From contig RXIY01000014.1 of the NCBI GenBank assembly GCA_003963405.1, positions 1 to 64,000 on the forward strand: a stretch of 64,000 nt of DNA, given 5' to 3'. Below are positions 41,921 through 51,250 of this stretch, piece by piece. The translations under genes were made by a program, and so were the position numbers. Positions within the stretch are counted from its first letter, which is position 1, and each line of letters opens with the position of its first letter. Source of the stretch: Hyphomicrobiales bacterium (GTDB taxonomy: Bacteria; Pseudomonadota; Alphaproteobacteria; Rhizobiales; Beijerinckiaceae). The notes below the pieces were generated by a model, which worked only from the letters and a program-made list of their open reading frames with translations, was not told the origin of the DNA and searched no databases.

Positions 41921-43369
41921 TTAGAATGAGCCGACCGTCGATCCCAGTGCGATGACGGCGACGAGCGCGAGAATGGCTCCCACAATGGCGACAACCACAA
42001 TATCAAGGTAACTTTCCTTGTGCGTGCAGCCGCAGACGGCCAGCAATGTCACAACGGCGCCGTTATGCGGGAGACTGTCGAGCGTTCCGGCGCCAATGAC
42101 TGCGACGCGATGCAAAAGCGCCGGGTCTATGCCCTTTTGTTCGGCAAGACGCAGGTACGTCTCGCCCAGCGTATCCAGAGCGATGGTGAGACCGCCCGAC
42201 GCCGACCCGGTCAGCGACGCCAGCACATTGGTCGCGATGGCGAGCGAGACAAGCGGACCGCCCTCGATCGAAAGGACCCAGCTGCGTACGGCTGCAAAGG
42301 CCGGCAAGGCTGCGACCACAGCGCCGAATCCAACCAGACTGGCGACGCTCATCAGGGGCAACACCGACGCCGTGACGCCGGCGTCGACGCTTTCGCGTAT
42401 TTGGGTCAGGCGCCGCCGATTCAATACAATCAGCGTGACGATGGCGGCCGCGAGCGCCACGATGACCGACCAGACGCCGCCGACGGCGGCAAGCGTCGTC
42501 GGTCCCCAACGCTCCTCTGAAAGAAACGAGTCGTCGAGGCCCGGAATGACGCGGAGCGACATCACGAGATTGATGCCTACGACGACCAGAAGAGGAATTG
42601 CGGCGATGAAAATAGTGGGGTTCCCCTGCCGATGGCCGTGCGGAATCTCCGCGAGGTCAAATTCGCGGGCAACCGCCGCGCGCTCGCGGATGATCTGATC
42701 TTCCGCCGCGTCGACGACGACGCTGGGCTCGTCGCCATACCCTTCGCCGCGGCGGCGCGCCGCGCGTTCCGCGCGCGCCAGCCACCACATGCCAAAACCG
42801 AACATGATGAGAGCCGCCATCACGCCCAGGCCTGGCGCGGCGAAGGCTGTCGTGCCGAAAAACGGCATCGGAATTGCGTTTTGAATGGCCGGCGTTCCGG
42901 GCAAGGCCGACATCGTAAAAGTGGATGTGCCGAGCGCAATCGCTGCGGGGGCAAGGCGACGTGGCGTGCCCGCCTTGCGGAACAGCTCCTGCGCCATTGG
43001 CGCCAGCACGAAGAAGGCGACAAAGAGACTAACTCCGCCATAGGTGACGAACGCGCCGGCGAGCACGACCGAAAGGATCGCCCGGCGGGGCCCCAGCCTT
43101 TCGGCCATGAAATTCGCTATTGCCCTGACTGACCCGCTGTCGTCCATCAGCTTTCCAAATAGCGCACCCAGGAGAAAGATCGGGAAGAATTGCGCCACGA
43201 AGCGCGCTGCGCCATTCATGAAGGTGATGGTCCAATGCGCGAGCAGCGGCTCGCGCGCGAAGCCGACGGCGACAAGCGCCGCCACGGGAGCGAGCAACAA
43301 GACGCTCCACCCGCGGTAAGCGAGCCAGATGAGAGCGCCGAGGCCAAGGAGAATTCCGAGGAGACCCAT
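41921..43369 (-). CDS. GntP-family organic acid/sugar acid permease
   Basis: 482 residues from ATG 43369. About 12-14 hydrophobic segments, and GntP-type elements TLDSLPHNGAVVTLLAVCG and TSTFTMSALPGTPAIQNAIP. GntP proteins import gluconate or related hydroxy acids with protons. It lies four bases after the patatin gene, so both are co-transcribed. A longer upstream frame has no SD. Confidence 0.88.
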   Translation of the reverse strand: MGLLGILLGLGALIWLAYRGWSVLLLAPVAALVAVGFAREPLLAHWTITFMNGAARFVAQFFPIFLLGALFGKLMDDSGSVRAIANFMAERLGPRRAILSVVLAGAFVTYGGVSLFVAFFVLAPMAQELFRKAGTPRRLAPAAIALGTSTFTMSALPGTPAIQNAIPMPFFGTTAFAAPGLGVMAALIMFGFGMWWLARAERAARRRGEGYGDEPSVVVDAAEDQIIRERAAVAREFDLAEIPHGHRQGNPTIFIAAIPLLVVVGINLVMSLRVIPGLDDSFLSEERWGPTTLAAVGGVWSVIVALAAAIVTLIVLNRRRLTQIRESVDAGVTASVLPLMSVASLVGFGAVVAALPAFAAVRSWVLSIEGGPLVSLAIATNVLASLTGSASGGLTIALDTLGETYLRLAEQKGIDPALLHRVAVIGAGTLDSLPHNGAVVTLLAVCGCTHKESYLDIVVVAIVGAILALVAVIALGSTVGSF

Positions 43370-43373
43370 TGCG

Positions 43374-44393
43374 CTACATCCCTTCCAGAAAAGCGTCGAA
43401 GTCGAGCGTCGAATGCTTGCCCAGGCTTTCGCCGTGAAGATCGAGAAAGGCGTCGGCGGCGCGGCGTCCCTCGTCACGCAGCATACATAGGAACTTCCAC
43501 TCGGCGAGGAGTTTGGAGGAGGCGCTGAGCGACGCCATCATCTCGGTTGAAATGCGATGCATGCGCATACCCGCCCATTGGGCGCCTTCCCGGTCGCCGG
43601 GGTCCGCGGCCTGGCGCAGGAGCGCAATCATTCGAAGCTCTTTGAGAAGAACGGCGTTGAACGAGACTTCATTGAGGCGATTGGCGATCTCGGTTGCCGA
43701 GCGCGGTCTCTCCCTGCGCTCGATCGGATTGATCTGGACCAGAATCGTGTCTCGCGACCGGCATTCACGCACGAGCGGCGTAATCGTCGGATTGCCGGAG
43801 TACCCGCCATCCCAGTAAAGTTCGCCCTCGATCTCGACCGCCTGGAAGATGGTCGGAAGGCAGGCCGAAGCAAGTAGCGCGTCGGGCGTGACGTCGGCGT
43901 TTCGGAACACGCGGGGGCGCCCGGTGGCGACGCAGGTCGCGGTGACGAAAATCTTGATAGGGGCGTCCGCGACCCTCTCGAAATCGACCACGTCGGCGAG
44001 AACGCGGCGCAATGGATTGAGGTCACTGGGATTGAGGTCATAAGGCGAAAACAGCCGGGACATCAGATCCGTTGCGACAAAAAGTGGAGACGTGTCCAGC
44101 GTCCAGCGGCCGAGCAGCACGTCCATCGGATTGCGCTGCATAGGGCTCAGACGCGCGGCGTCGGAGACGCGCCCCCAGAAAAGCTCGAGCGCCGCACGGG
44201 CGGTTTGGGGACCTCCCTCCGCATAGCCGCTAATGAGCGCCGCCGCGTTCATCGCGCCCGCTGAAGTACCCGAAATCCCTTCGATTTTGAGCCAGTCTTC
44301 CTCGAGCAACCGATCGAGAACGCCCCAGGTGAACGCGCCATGCGCGCCGCCCCCCTGCAGAGCGAGGTCGATCGAAACCGGATCGCGCGTCAT
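43374..44393 (-). CDS. Patatin-like phospholipase
   Basis: 339 residues from ATG 44393 with AAGGGA upstream. Oxyanion hole DLALQGGGAHGAF, nucleophile GISGTSAGAMNAAAL (Ser), catalytic Asp in WDGGYSGNP. Cytoplasmic patatin family, acts on lipid esters. An upstream start at 44423 adds 10 residues without an SD. Confidence 0.93.
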   Translation of the reverse strand: MTRDPVSIDLALQGGGAHGAFTWGVLDRLLEEDWLKIEGISGTSAGAMNAAALISGYAEGGPQTARAALELFWGRVSDAARLSPMQRNPMDVLLGRWTLDTSPLFVATDLMSRLFSPYDLNPSDLNPLRRVLADVVDFERVADAPIKIFVTATCVATGRPRVFRNADVTPDALLASACLPTIFQAVEIEGELYWDGGYSGNPTITPLVRECRSRDTILVQINPIERRERPRSATEIANRLNEVSFNAVLLKELRMIALLRQAADPGDREGAQWAGMRMHRISTEMMASLSASSKLLAEWKFLCMLRDEGRRAADAFLDLHGESLGKHSTLDFDAFLEGM

Positions 44394-44483
44394 TGTCGTC
44401 CCTTCATATCGTAGGCCCGTCACATCGTTGAAGGCTCATAGGGACACTCGCCCGGCAGGTTTCATGAGGCAAGACTGCTACCC

Positions 44484-44514
44484 TTGACTTCCCCGCCTTA
44501 TACATCACTATTGT
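44484..44514 (+). promoter_or_regulatory. Possible sigma-70 promoter of the gene at 44569
   Basis: TTGACT (44484-44489) and TATTGT (44509-44514) with a 19-base spacer, slightly longer than ideal. Located 55 bases upstream of the ATG. Confidence 0.3.
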
Positions 44515-44568
44515 CACGCTTCTTGAATTAGCTTTCAACCGAATACGCAAACGATCTGGGAGGAAAAA

Positions 44569-44811
44569 ATGGTCTGGAACCCGAAACTCGCCGTGTTTGG
44601 CGCGGTCTGTGGCGCGCTGTTGCTTGCCTCCACCCCGTCGATTTCGGCGGTTCTTTCAAACGCGGCGGATCTCGGCGGCGAAAAGCTCGCGCTAACGAGC
44701 GTGCAGCAATCGGCCTTTGAAGCGCCGGCAGGGAAAAAATGCGTCAAATGGACCCGCCGCTGGAACACGCGTCATGGGTTCGGGCGCCGCCGTTGCGTGC
44801 AGTGGCGGTAA
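44569..44811 (+). CDS. Small secreted basic protein
   Basis: 80 residues, ATG with GGGAGG upstream. Signal peptide LAVFGAVCGALLLASTPSIS, then a tail with KKCVKWTRRWNTRHGFGRRR and CVQW, basic and aromatic with two Cys. Similar in style to the protein at 27593-27859 but not obviously homologous. Function unknown. Confidence 0.65.
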   Translation: MVWNPKLAVFGAVCGALLLASTPSISAVLSNAADLGGEKLALTSVQQSAFEAPAGKKCVKWTRRWNTRHGFGRRRCVQWR

Positions 44812-44822
44812 GGCGAGTGGGG

Positions 44823-44854
44823 GCCTGGCCGGTTGGAATAACCAGCGGCCAGGC
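44823..44854 (+). terminator. Hairpin after the small secreted protein gene
   Basis: GCCTGGCC (44823-44830) pairs with GGCCAGGC (44847-44854), with an inner GGTT/AACC pair. No long T run follows, so termination strength is uncertain. The remaining bases to 45124 show no gene; this gap of about 310 bases holds only the hairpin and the Mrp operon leader. Confidence 0.55.
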
Positions 44855-45124
44855 GCCCTCGCGTCTTTGAGACGAAATGAATCTTGAGAGATTAAGAGCT
44901 TAGGAAGCAAAGGGACAGCAGCGCGCTTTGCCGCCGGCGCAAGATGGACGGCTTTCAGCAGCAGCCCTTGTGTAGAAGAAGGCGCGCCGAGCGCCGGACT
45001 GCACATTTTCAGCGGAGGCTTTTAGCGTTATCTTTCGAGGCGCGGCCGGCTGGTTTTTTTCTTGATCGCGACACTGCTGCAAGGCAAGGTTTCCCGCGCG
45101 CAACCATTCGGAAGCGAAAAAGTC

Positions 45125-45628
45125 ATGCCTCTTGCCTGGCGCCTTCGCCCGACATGCTTTTTCTCCAGGCTGATCGCCTTCCTTTGCCTCTGGATGATCG
45201 TCTCGGGGCTTTCCCTCGGCGATCTCATCATCGGAACGATTACCGCCGCCGGTTCCGCATGGGCGAGCATAACTCTCCTGCCCTGCGCAGACAGGCCGCC
45301 GCGTTTTTGCGCCTGGCTTCGATTGGCGCTTCGCATCCCATTGCAGGCTCTCGGCGCCGGCGCCGATGTGGCGCGGCGGGCGCTCGACCCGGCGCTTCCC
45401 CTTCGCCCTGGATTCGTCGCCTATTCCACAAGCCTGCCTGAAGGAACGGCGCAAGACGCCTTTGCGGCGCTCGGCGCGATGCAGCCTGGGTCCGTGCCGG
45501 TCCGCGCCGACCGTCATGGTGGTTTCGACATTCACTGCCTGGATACGCGCCTTCCCGTTGTTCCAACGCTCGCGCGGGAGGAAACGGCGCTCCGAGAGGC
45601 CCTTGGGTTGGAGCCGCCTTGTGGATAG
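45125..45628 (+). CDS. mnhE: Mrp/Mnh antiporter subunit E
   Basis: 167 residues from ATG 45125. FFSRLIAFLCLWMIVSGLSL, GDLIIGTITAAGSAWASITL and the C-terminal AYSTSLPEGTAQDAF plus DIHCLD match MnhE. First gene of a seven-gene coupled operon of a cation/proton antiporter complex. Overlaps the next start by 8 bases. An upstream start (45062) lacks an SD. Confidence 0.85.
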   Translation: MPLAWRLRPTCFFSRLIAFLCLWMIVSGLSLGDLIIGTITAAGSAWASITLLPCADRPPRFCAWLRLALRIPLQALGAGADVARRALDPALPLRPGFVAYSTSLPEGTAQDAFAALGAMQPGSVPVRADRHGGFDIHCLDTRLPVVPTLAREETALREALGLEPPCG

Positions 45629-45920
45629 CTTCTTTCTTGCGGCCGCCGCGGTCATCGTCGCGACCACCGCGATCGGCTTGTTGCGCGTTCTCAGCGGGCC
45701 TACCAAGGCGGACCGCATGATGGCGTCGCAACTTCTCGGCACAGGCGGCGTCGCCGCGCTGCTTCTTGCCGAGACGAGGGGCGCGCGCGGCGCAGTTGAC
45801 GTCGCGCTGGTTCTCGCACTGCTCGCGGCCTTCTCCGGGATCGCCTTCGTCAAGGCGGCCGCCGTTGCGCAGCGTGGCGACGCGCCTGTAAAGGACTCTG
45901 GCGATGAAACCGATGATTGA
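45621..45920 (+). CDS. mnhF: Mrp/Mnh antiporter subunit F
   Basis: 99 residues from GTG 45621. Three membrane segments, LLRVLSGPTKADRMMASQLL with the conserved GPTxADR motif of MnhF. Overlaps the end of mnhE and the start of mnhG. Confidence 0.88.
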   Translation: MDSFFLAAAAVIVATTAIGLLRVLSGPTKADRMMASQLLGTGGVAALLLAETRGARGAVDVALVLALLAAFSGIAFVKAAAVAQRGDAPVKDSGDETDD

Positions 45921-46197
45921 TGTATTTTCGGTTGTCTGCGTGAGCGGCGGCGTCTTCTTCTTTCTGGCCGGCGCCGTCGCTTTGCTACGCTTTCCCGACA
46001 CATTGACGCGACTGCATGCCCTCACAAAGGCAGACAATCTCGGACTCGGCCTCGTCGTGCTCGGCCTCGCGCCGCAGGCCGAAAGTTTTTTCGCCGCCCT
46101 GAAGCTTTGCCTCGTTTGGGTCGTCGCGCAACTGGCGGGGACGACGCTCAGTCAATTGATCGGGCGCCTCGCGAAAGAGAAGACGTCGCAGATATGA
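45904..46197 (+). CDS. mnhG: Mrp/Mnh antiporter subunit G
   Basis: 97 residues. Three hydrophobic segments and LLRFPDTLTRLHALTKADNL, the MnhG signature (RxPDxxxRxHAxTKA). Its stop overlaps the next ATG (46194-46197). Confidence 0.92.
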   Translation: MKPMIDVFSVVCVSGGVFFFLAGAVALLRFPDTLTRLHALTKADNLGLGLVVLGLAPQAESFFAALKLCLVWVVAQLAGTTLSQLIGRLAKEKTSQI

Positions 46198-47138
46198 GCG
46201 CCCCATTCCTTCTCGACGCCTGCCTCGCCGCACTCACTCTGGCTGTCGCCGCCTATGCGGTTTTCGCGCGCGAGGCGTTTACGGCGGTCGTGGCGTTCAT
46301 CTCTTACGGACTGCTGCTGGCGCTCGTCTGGGTTCGGCTTTCAGCCGTAGATGTGGCCCTTACCGAGGCGGCGATCGGCAGCGGGGTTACGGGCGCTCTG
46401 CTGATTGGCGCGGCGGCGCGGCTCGGGGACGGCGACGCCGCGGCGCGCTCCGGCCCCGGAATTTTATCCAAAACCCTTTATGCGCTGCTTTGCATGTTAG
46501 CGACGGGCGGAATCGCCGCGGCCGTTTTGTCGCTGCCGCCTGTGGCGCCGACCTTGGCGCCGCTTGCCCTTCAGGAACTGCGGGCGACAGGGCTCGGCAA
46601 TCCGGTGACCGGCGTTCTTCTCGCCTATCGCGCGATCGACACGCTCCTCGAGGCGGTCGTGCTGGTTCTGGCGCTGATCGGCGTCTGGTCCTTCGCCCGC
46701 GACGCCGCCTGGGGCGGCAAGCCGGAATCCCCGGGCGCGCCCGATCCCGACGCCGCCCTCGTCTTCCTGGGCCGGCTCCTGCCGCCGCTGGGGATCATCA
46801 TCGGGGTGCATCTCGTCTGGGCGGGCGCAACGCAGCCGGGAGGCGCCTTCCAGGGCGGAACGATCCTCGCGGCGATCTGGATCCTCGTCATGGTCGCCGG
46901 ATTGGTCGATGCACCCCCGATCAACCGCCCCTGGCTGCGCGTCGCGCTCGTTGGCGGGCCGGCGCTGTTTCTTGCGATCGGCATTGCCGGTTTCGCGCTT
47001 GCCGGGGCCTTTCTTGCTTATCCGGAAGGCTACGCCAAGCCTCTCATTATCATCATCGAGGCGGCGCTGACCCTTTCGATCGCCCTCGCGCTGGGATTGC
47101 TGGCGCTCGGCGCGCCAACGAGGAACCCACAGCAATGA
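46194..47138 (+). CDS. Fused Mrp subunit: MbhD/MbhE-like plus MnhB
   Basis: 314 residues. Residues 1-80 match the DUF4040/MbhD segment (C-terminal part of MrpA): SYGLLLALVWVRLSAVDVAL, TEAAIGSGVTGALLIGAA. A middle MbhE-like part follows, then MnhB from about 200: GRLLPPLGIIIGVHLVWAG and TQPGGAFQGGTILAAIWIL with the conserved PGGxFQGG. The usual long MnhA is absent, its tail domain being fused to B here. Coupled to the genes on both sides by 4-base overlaps. Confidence 0.85.
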   Translation: MSAPFLLDACLAALTLAVAAYAVFAREAFTAVVAFISYGLLLALVWVRLSAVDVALTEAAIGSGVTGALLIGAAARLGDGDAAARSGPGILSKTLYALLCMLATGGIAAAVLSLPPVAPTLAPLALQELRATGLGNPVTGVLLAYRAIDTLLEAVVLVLALIGVWSFARDAAWGGKPESPGAPDPDAALVFLGRLLPPLGIIIGVHLVWAGATQPGGAFQGGTILAAIWILVMVAGLVDAPPINRPWLRVALVGGPALFLAIGIAGFALAGAFLAYPEGYAKPLIIIIEAALTLSIALALGLLALGAPTRNPQQ

Positions 47139-47476
47139 ACGCCATCACGCTCGCCGGCCTGGGCGGCGCCGCGCTCGTCGGATTGGGCCTCTACGGGCTC
47201 GTAACGCACCCCCATCTCTTACGCAAAATCATCGCCTTCAATGTCATGGGCGGCGGCGTGTTTCTTCTCTTCGGCGCCATCGCGCGCCGGGGCGCCGTCG
47301 CAGGGACCGGGGCGGATCCCGTGCCGCATGCCTTGGTGATTACCGGAATCGTCGTGGCCTTTTCCGCCACGGCGCTCGCCGTCGCGCTTCTTCTGCGCGT
47401 TTTCAGGGATACGCAAAGCCCATTTTTCCCTGCCGATCCACCCCGCGACCCTTCTGACCGGAGCGGCGCGATTTGA
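47135..47476 (+). CDS. mnhC: Mrp/Mnh antiporter subunit C (NuoK-like)
   Basis: 113 residues with three hydrophobic segments; LLRKIIAFNVMGGGVFLLFG and DPVPHALVITGIVVAFSATA are the NuoK/MnhC marks. Overlaps both neighbours by 4 bases. Confidence 0.9.
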   Translation: MNAITLAGLGGAALVGLGLYGLVTHPHLLRKIIAFNVMGGGVFLLFGAIARRGAVAGTGADPVPHALVITGIVVAFSATALAVALLLRVFRDTQSPFFPADPPRDPSDRSGAI

Positions 47477-48993
47477 CGCTCATCGCCCTCAATCCGATTT
47501 CCGTCAGCGCGAGCGTCCTGTTGCCGGCGATCCTTGTCTTGCCGGTTGCAGGGGTGCTGCTGGGCTTTGTTCTCGGCGGCCGCAGGACCGTGCTGACGGC
47601 CCTTATTGTGGCCCCGATCGGCGTCGCGCTGGCGGCCGCGATCGTCTTTGCCGTCTGGCGGGACAATCAAGCGCTGGTCTATGTCATCGGCGGGTGGAGT
47701 CCACCGCTCGGCGTCGCGCTGCGCGCCGATGGGTTCTCTGCCGCGATGCTGGCGACGACGGCGGCGGTCATTTCGGCCACGGGATGGTTCGCTCTGGGAT
47801 CCTTCGGGCAAGCCGTGGGAGCCTCCGAGACACGCGCGACTTTCGCCTTCTGGACGCTGCTGCTCGCCGTTTGGGCGGCGCTCAACGGCGTCTTCCTCGG
47901 TTGGGACTTGTTCAATCTCTACGTCTCTTTGGAGATGCTCACCTTCGCCGCCGTTCCGCTGGTTTGCCTGGACGGACGGGCGACGACCCTCATCGCGGCC
48001 TTGCGCTATCTGCTGTTCGCGCTTTTTGGATCGGCGCTTTATCTGTTGGGCGCGACGCTTCTCTACGGCGCCTATGGCGCGCTCGATATCGGCCTCCTTT
48101 CGTCGCGCATTCGCCCCGAACCGACGGCATGGATCGCGCTCGCCGCGATGACCGCAGGCCTGCTCGCAAAGACGGCGCTTTTTCCCTTGCACCTCTGGCT
48201 CCCACCCGCGCATGCCGGCGCTCCCCCGCCCGCGAGCGCCATGCTCTCCGCCCTCGTCGTCAAGGCGTCGTTTTTTTTGATCGTTCGTCTGTGGCTCAAT
48301 CTCGCGCCTGCGCAAATGACCGCCGAAATCGCGCCAATTCTCGGGGCGATGGGCGCGGGAGCAATCATTGTCGGCAGCGCGCTCGCGCTGCGCCAAGCGC
48401 GGCTGAAACTGCTGGTCGCCTATTCGACCGTCGCGCAGATTGGCTATTTGTTCATGATTTTTCCGCTCGTTGCGGGCGGACGCGCCGAGGCGAACTCCGC
48501 CTGGGTTGGCGGCGCCTTGCAGGCTGTGTCGCATGCTTTCGCCAAGGCGGCGATGTTTTTGTCGGCAGGTCTTATCGCACAGGCGCTCGGACATGATCGC
48601 ATCGCGGAGTTTCGTGGGTTGGGGCGGATCGCCGCCCCGGCGGTTCTCGCCTTCGGCCTTGGCGGCGTTTCCCTGATGGGATTGCCGCCGAGTGGAGGTT
48701 TCGTCGCCAAATGGCTGCTGCTGACGGCTGCAATCCAGAGCGGCCAGTGGGCCTGGGCGATAATCATGGTCGTCGGCGGCCTGCTTGCCGCAGGCTATGT
48801 CTATCGCGTGATCGCGCCGGCGCTGACGCCCGCGCGAAAAATGCCGCATGCCGCTTCCGCCTCCGTCTCGAGTGGCGCGGCGCTTGCGTTGGCGCTGGCG
48901 CTCCTCGCCGTTCTGCTGGGTTTCGCCCCCCCGGACCTCGCGAGGCTTCTGCTCGTTGGCGCGCCAGCAGCGAAAATGGAGGCGCCCAGATGA
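47473..48993 (+). CDS. mnhD: Mrp/Mnh antiporter subunit D (NuoM/N-like)
   Basis: 506 residues, TTG start overlapping the mnhC stop. Proton-pump fold with about 14 segments; TAGLLAKTALFPLHLWLPPA carries the conserved Lys-x-Pro-H region and SYSTVAQIGYLFM-like VAYSTVAQIGYLFMIF and HAFAKAAMFLSAGLI the second channel. Coupled to the next D-like gene. Confidence 0.92.
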   Translation: MTLIALNPISVSASVLLPAILVLPVAGVLLGFVLGGRRTVLTALIVAPIGVALAAAIVFAVWRDNQALVYVIGGWSPPLGVALRADGFSAAMLATTAAVISATGWFALGSFGQAVGASETRATFAFWTLLLAVWAALNGVFLGWDLFNLYVSLEMLTFAAVPLVCLDGRATTLIAALRYLLFALFGSALYLLGATLLYGAYGALDIGLLSSRIRPEPTAWIALAAMTAGLLAKTALFPLHLWLPPAHAGAPPPASAMLSALVVKASFFLIVRLWLNLAPAQMTAEIAPILGAMGAGAIIVGSALALRQARLKLLVAYSTVAQIGYLFMIFPLVAGGRAEANSAWVGGALQAVSHAFAKAAMFLSAGLIAQALGHDRIAEFRGLGRIAAPAVLAFGLGGVSLMGLPPSGGFVAKWLLLTAAIQSGQWAWAIIMVVGGLLAAGYVYRVIAPALTPARKMPHAASASVSSGAALALALALLAVLLGFAPPDLARLLLVGAPAAKMEAPR

Positions 48994-50648
48994 TTGGCTC
49001 CTTCTTTTCCCTGCTCGCCACTTTCGCCTATGGGCCAGAGATCATTGCAATCGCCTTGGCGACTCCGCTCGTGTTTCTGACCGGCTGCGCAGCGCAGCGC
49101 CTGCGGGCAGCGAGACCGGCGCTCCTGGCGCTGGCCCCGGTTCCTGCGCTCGCCGCGGCGATAGTTGCCGCCGATTCCGGCCCGCTGGTGCTGGACCAGA
49201 CGCTGTTTCCGGCTGTCTTCGTCCTCGGTCCGCCGGGCGCGCTGCTCTTGGGAGCGAGCGCCTTGCTCTGGATCGCAGGGGGCGCCTTTGCGATCGCCGT
49301 CATGCGAGAGGAAATGGAGAACGGCTGGTTCGCCGCCTGCTGGCTGCTGACCCTTCTCGGCAATATCGGCGTCTTTCTCTCGGCTGACCTCGTGAGTTTC
49401 TATCTCGCTTTCGCCTTGGTCAGCCTGCCGGCCTTGGGACTGATTGCCGGATCCCGAGGCATGGAGGACGTGGGGCGCCTGTATTTTTTCGTGGCGCTGC
49501 TGGGGGAAGCGTTTCTGATTGTCGCCTTCGTGGCGCTCGCGCTTGGCGCGCCCGAACACAGTCTTCTCATTTCGGATGGCGTCGACGCGCTCGCCGCCTC
49601 ACCCTGGCGGAACGTGGCGCTCGCTCTGCTGATCGCCGGCTTCGCGACGAAAATAGGTCTTGTCCCGTTTCACGTCTGGATGCCTTCCAGCTATCGAGCA
49701 GCGTCGATCCCGGCGGCCGCGGTTTTGAGCGGTGCGGCCGTCAACGCGGGCGTCATCGGGCTTATCCACTTTCTTCCCTGGGGGCTCCACCTCGCCTTTT
49801 GGGGCGACGCCCTCGTCGCGTTCGGCATGATTGGAGCGTTTTACGGCGTGGCGATCGGCCTGACGCAGCGTGACGCCAAGGCGATTTTAGCCTATTCCAG
49901 CGTCAGTCAGATGGGCCTCGTCGCCGCCACGCTCGGCAAGGGCCTCGTCGCCGGAAACGCCGCCGCGGCGGGCGCCGCCGCCCTCTACGCCGCGCACCAT
50001 GGACTTGCGAAAGGCGGCCTGTTTCTGGCGGTGGGGGTCGTCCTGTCGCGAGTTCCAGGACGCAGCGCCTGGATCGAAGCGCTTGTCGCTTTGCTGGCCC
50101 TCAGTCTTGCAGGTTTGCCTCTGACCGGCGGCGCGATTGCAAAATTGGCGATCAAAGAGCCGCTCGGGGACGGCGTCGTCGGCGCTCTTTCGATTTTATC
50201 CGCGGCTGCCACCACCTTGCTTATGCTGCATTTCCTGGCGCGTCTCCTCAAGACGCCAAGGCGTCGAGCAGAACCATTTGCGCCAAGTCCGATATCTCCA
50301 TGGCTTGTCGTGGCCACGGCGTCGGTCGGCGTTCCGGCCGTCTGTTTATTCGCCGGAACGCCGGCGGGCTTGGCGACGCTGCTCGACTATCGTCTGGTCT
50401 GGGAGTTCCTTTGGCCCGTCCTGGCCGGAGCCGCGCTGGGGGCTGCTTACGGGCGCCGGCTCGATCAGGCGCCAAACGTGCCCGAGGGCGACGTCGCAGC
50501 TTTGCTGCAACGGGCCGGAGAACCTTCGGAAGGGCTCGGCGTCGCCCTCGAATGTGCGGACAACAGCTTGAGGAAGTGGCCCGTCGCGGCGGCGATGCTG
50601 CTCGCGGTCGCGACGGTGATTGCGGGGACGGGAATTTTCGCGCGCTGA
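48990..50648 (+). CDS. Second NuoM/MnhD-like proton-pump subunit
   Basis: 552 residues. A second antiporter-fold protein: GFATKIGLVPFHVWMPSSYR, AILAYSSVSQMGLVAATLGK and YAAHHGLAKGGLFLAVGVV. Two D-type subunits and no complete MnhA distinguish this operon from the classical seven-subunit Mrp. Last gene of the operon. Confidence 0.9.
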   Translation: MIGSFFSLLATFAYGPEIIAIALATPLVFLTGCAAQRLRAARPALLALAPVPALAAAIVAADSGPLVLDQTLFPAVFVLGPPGALLLGASALLWIAGGAFAIAVMREEMENGWFAACWLLTLLGNIGVFLSADLVSFYLAFALVSLPALGLIAGSRGMEDVGRLYFFVALLGEAFLIVAFVALALGAPEHSLLISDGVDALAASPWRNVALALLIAGFATKIGLVPFHVWMPSSYRAASIPAAAVLSGAAVNAGVIGLIHFLPWGLHLAFWGDALVAFGMIGAFYGVAIGLTQRDAKAILAYSSVSQMGLVAATLGKGLVAGNAAAAGAAALYAAHHGLAKGGLFLAVGVVLSRVPGRSAWIEALVALLALSLAGLPLTGGAIAKLAIKEPLGDGVVGALSILSAAATTLLMLHFLARLLKTPRRRAEPFAPSPISPWLVVATASVGVPAVCLFAGTPAGLATLLDYRLVWEFLWPVLAGAALGAAYGRRLDQAPNVPEGDVAALLQRAGEPSEGLGVALECADNSLRKWPVAAAMLLAVATVIAGTGIFAR

Positions 50649-50680
50649 CCGAGTTTGAAAACCCCGGGGAGAAGCTTTGC

Positions 50681-51175
50681 TCAACGCCCCCGGTAGGTGA
50701 GCCTCAGACCGGCGACGCCCGCCGCGACATTGAGACCGGTCTGGGCTTGCACGCTCAAGGGCTGAAGCACGATGGAGTTTTGCGAGCCGCCCACGAGCAC
50801 ATTGGCGCCGCCTCCCACGCCGACCGAAGCATTCGCCGAGACGCCAGCAAATGTTCCCTCCAGGGCGCCGCGCGCGAGTCCGTTCGTTGGGCCGAGCACT
50901 GTCCAGATCATACGGCTCGGACCCTTGATTCCGACATCGAGACCCAGCCGTGTGATCCGCGCCGAATAAGACTGGCGAGGCGAGGCGCCCACCGGATCAA
51001 ACACGCAGGAGAGCCGCTGCCGCGATCCGATGATAGCGCCGATGCTGCCGCGCCCGTTGCATGTCAACGTTCCCGCGACGATTCCAGCCTCCTGCGCAGA
51101 CACCGGATTTGGACTCGCGATCCCCAGGGTCGATATTGCGACCAGAAGCCCTACTGCTTTGCCGGCTCTCTGCAT
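50681..51175 (-). CDS. DUF992 family secreted protein
   Basis: 164 residues from ATG 51175. Signal peptide AVGLLVAISTLGIASPNPVS, then the DUF992 pattern GTLTCNGRGSIGAIIGSRQR, LSCVFDP, YSARITRLGLDVGI and WTVLGPT. Two Cys probably pair. Periplasmic, function unknown, typical of Hyphomicrobiales. Confidence 0.88.
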   Translation of the reverse strand: MQRAGKAVGLLVAISTLGIASPNPVSAQEAGIVAGTLTCNGRGSIGAIIGSRQRLSCVFDPVGASPRQSYSARITRLGLDVGIKGPSRMIWTVLGPTNGLARGALEGTFAGVSANASVGVGGGANVLVGGSQNSIVLQPLSVQAQTGLNVAAGVAGLRLTYRGR

Positions 51176-51250
51176 GACGCCCCATCTTTTCAACTGAATG
51201 AAGATTGCCATTCTTACTATGGAACTTCGCGCCCGACAACATTGTTCAGC

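Noticed and set aside
47191-48849. Minus-strand open frame of 552 codons opposite mnhC/mnhD
   Set aside because: Antisense of clear Mrp genes, Arg/Gln-rich, no SD or homology.
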